In this document: piece after piece, positions 14,334-15,040 of the stretch
Layout: each line of letters opens with the position of its first letter
Numbering within the stretch: position 1 is the first letter of the stretch
Source: a bacterium
GTDB taxonomy: Archaea > Thermoproteota > Nitrososphaeria > Nitrososphaerales > Nitrososphaeraceae
NCBI GenBank assembly: GCA_014381105.1
Contig: JACMIO010000122.1
Span: 1 to 15,040 of the forward strand
Direction: 5' to 3'
DNA: 15,040 bases
Position numbers and translations under genes: made by a program
The notes under the pieces: model-generated
Seen by the model: the letters and a program-made list of their open reading frames with translations, nothing else
Database searches by the model: none
What the model was told of the DNA's origin: nothing

Positions 14334-15040
14334 ACGAGTAAGATAAGCATTATTGGTTCGGGTGTAGTAGGAAGTGCAACGGGCCAGGGATTTCATAAGT
14401 TAGGTCATGAGGTAATTTTTTATGACATTTCAAAGGAAAGGCTTAGAACTCTAAAGAATAATGGATACAAGGTTGCAGACAATCTGAGTGATGCAATGTC
14501 ACAAACAGATATTTCATTTGTATGTGTTAATACTCCAACTCATAATTCCCAGCAAGACCTTTCACAAATACTTTCTGTGCTATATCAACTTGCAAACTAT
14601 CTGAATTCAACCGATAATAAACGCCATATGCTAGTGTTCAGGAGCACAATGTTGCCTGGTACTATGCGCAGCGTAGTGTTAAACTATCTCGAAAAGAACT
14701 GTATCAAAAAGAGAGGAGTCGACTATGAAGTTGCCTACAATCCAGAATTTCTGAGACAGATTTCTGCGCTGGATGATTTCTTCAAGCCAGACCGAGCAAT
14801 AATTGGAGATGAGGGCAGTAGCGAATTGTCAAATTTGCTAGTCGATATATACAAGCCTTTGACAAAAAATATCCTCACCACCTCATTTGAAGCTGCGGAG
14901 CTCATCAAGTATGCATCAAACTGCTTTTTGTCATTAAAGATTTCATTCTTTAATGAAATAGGATTGATTTGCAAACATTTGGGAATAGACGACAAGGTTG
15001 TGAGTTTGGGTGTATCGTTGGATAAAAGAATTGGCAAATA
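14334..15040 (+). CDS. UDP-glucose/UDP-ManNAc 6-dehydrogenase family (N-terminal part; start codon reads ACG)
   Basis: This NAD-dependent enzyme family oxidises the C6 alcohol of a nucleotide sugar to a uronic acid. The 235 visible codons hold the whole Rossmann domain and part of the central helical domain. They show GSGVVG (8-13), Asp31 for the NAD ribose, CVNTPT (64-69), RSTMLPGT (103-110), YNPEFLR (135-141) and AELIKYASN (188-196). The catalytic Cys (GGSCFPKD) would lie just past the window end. No in-frame ATG, GTG or TTG exists between the upstream stop (14304) and the conserved SKISIIG; ACG at 14334 stands where Met is expected, with a ribosome site seven bases before it. Either an ACG start, a real ATG-to-ACG mutation or a sequence error would explain this. 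UDP-glucose versus UDP-ManNAc specificity cannot be told. Confidence 0.88.

Noticed and set aside
14330..14341. TTG start for the dehydrogenase with a later frameshift
   Set aside because: TTG is only three bases from the ribosome site and stops after three codons; a single-base ATG-to-ACG difference explains the data better.
1..15040. CRISPR arrays, insertion sequences, integrases, toxin-antitoxin pairs or defence genes
   Set aside because: No regularly spaced repeats, transposase motifs or terminal repeats were seen; the genes are metabolic and surface-glycan genes with uniform AT-rich composition.

Overview
The window looks like a stretch of an AT-rich archaeal chromosome, most likely from a Nitrososphaeria (Thaumarchaeota) ammonia-oxidiser or close relative. 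The evidence is a partial archaeal-type translation factor aIF2-beta, TATA boxes 25-32 bases before starts with almost no leader, a tRNA interrupted by two introns with bulge-helix-bulge folds, no encoded CCA, a seven-cysteine zinc-ferredoxin-like protein, and HMG-CoA reductase for archaeal lipid synthesis. The lineage call is inferred from family resemblance, not from a search.

Layout. Bases 1-2700 are all on the minus strand: the N-terminal end of a probable aIF2-beta, an unrecognised 200-residue protein, a ferredoxin and a DegT/DnrJ-type PLP aminotransferase. At 2821-2941 lies a plus-strand tRNA-Ser(UGA) gene with a 21-base D-loop intron and a 14-base intron in the usual 37/38 position. 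Next come a membrane-anchored PQQ-type sugar dehydrogenase-like beta-propeller (3057-4175) and a class II HMG-CoA reductase (4187-5467).

Bases 5585-12620 are a tightly packed histidine operon on the plus strand: hisG, hisD, hisC, a HAD phosphatase, hisB, hisH, hisA, hisF. Most junctions overlap or abut (GTGA, TTGA, ATGA, TAATG), and three genes begin with GTG or TTG. The operon covers every step except the two done by HisE and HisI, which are absent here. The HAD gene is the obvious candidate for the missing histidinol-phosphate phosphatase.

Bases 12701-15040 are a cell-surface polysaccharide region. A membrane glycosyltransferase of the cellulose/hyaluronan synthase type (minus strand) is divergent from a UDP-sugar dehydrogenase (plus strand, cut by the window end). 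The dehydrogenase has no ATG, GTG or TTG at its expected start; an ACG sits exactly where the start should be. The 169-base gap between the two holds both promoters and an inverted repeat.

No insertion sequences, CRISPR arrays, integrases or att sites were seen. No gene-free stretch exceeds about 170 bases once the tRNA is counted. The points most worth a second look are the doubly interrupted tRNA, the ACG start, the HAD phosphatase, the sugar dehydrogenase lacking its usual active-site histidine, and the synthase/dehydrogenase pair.
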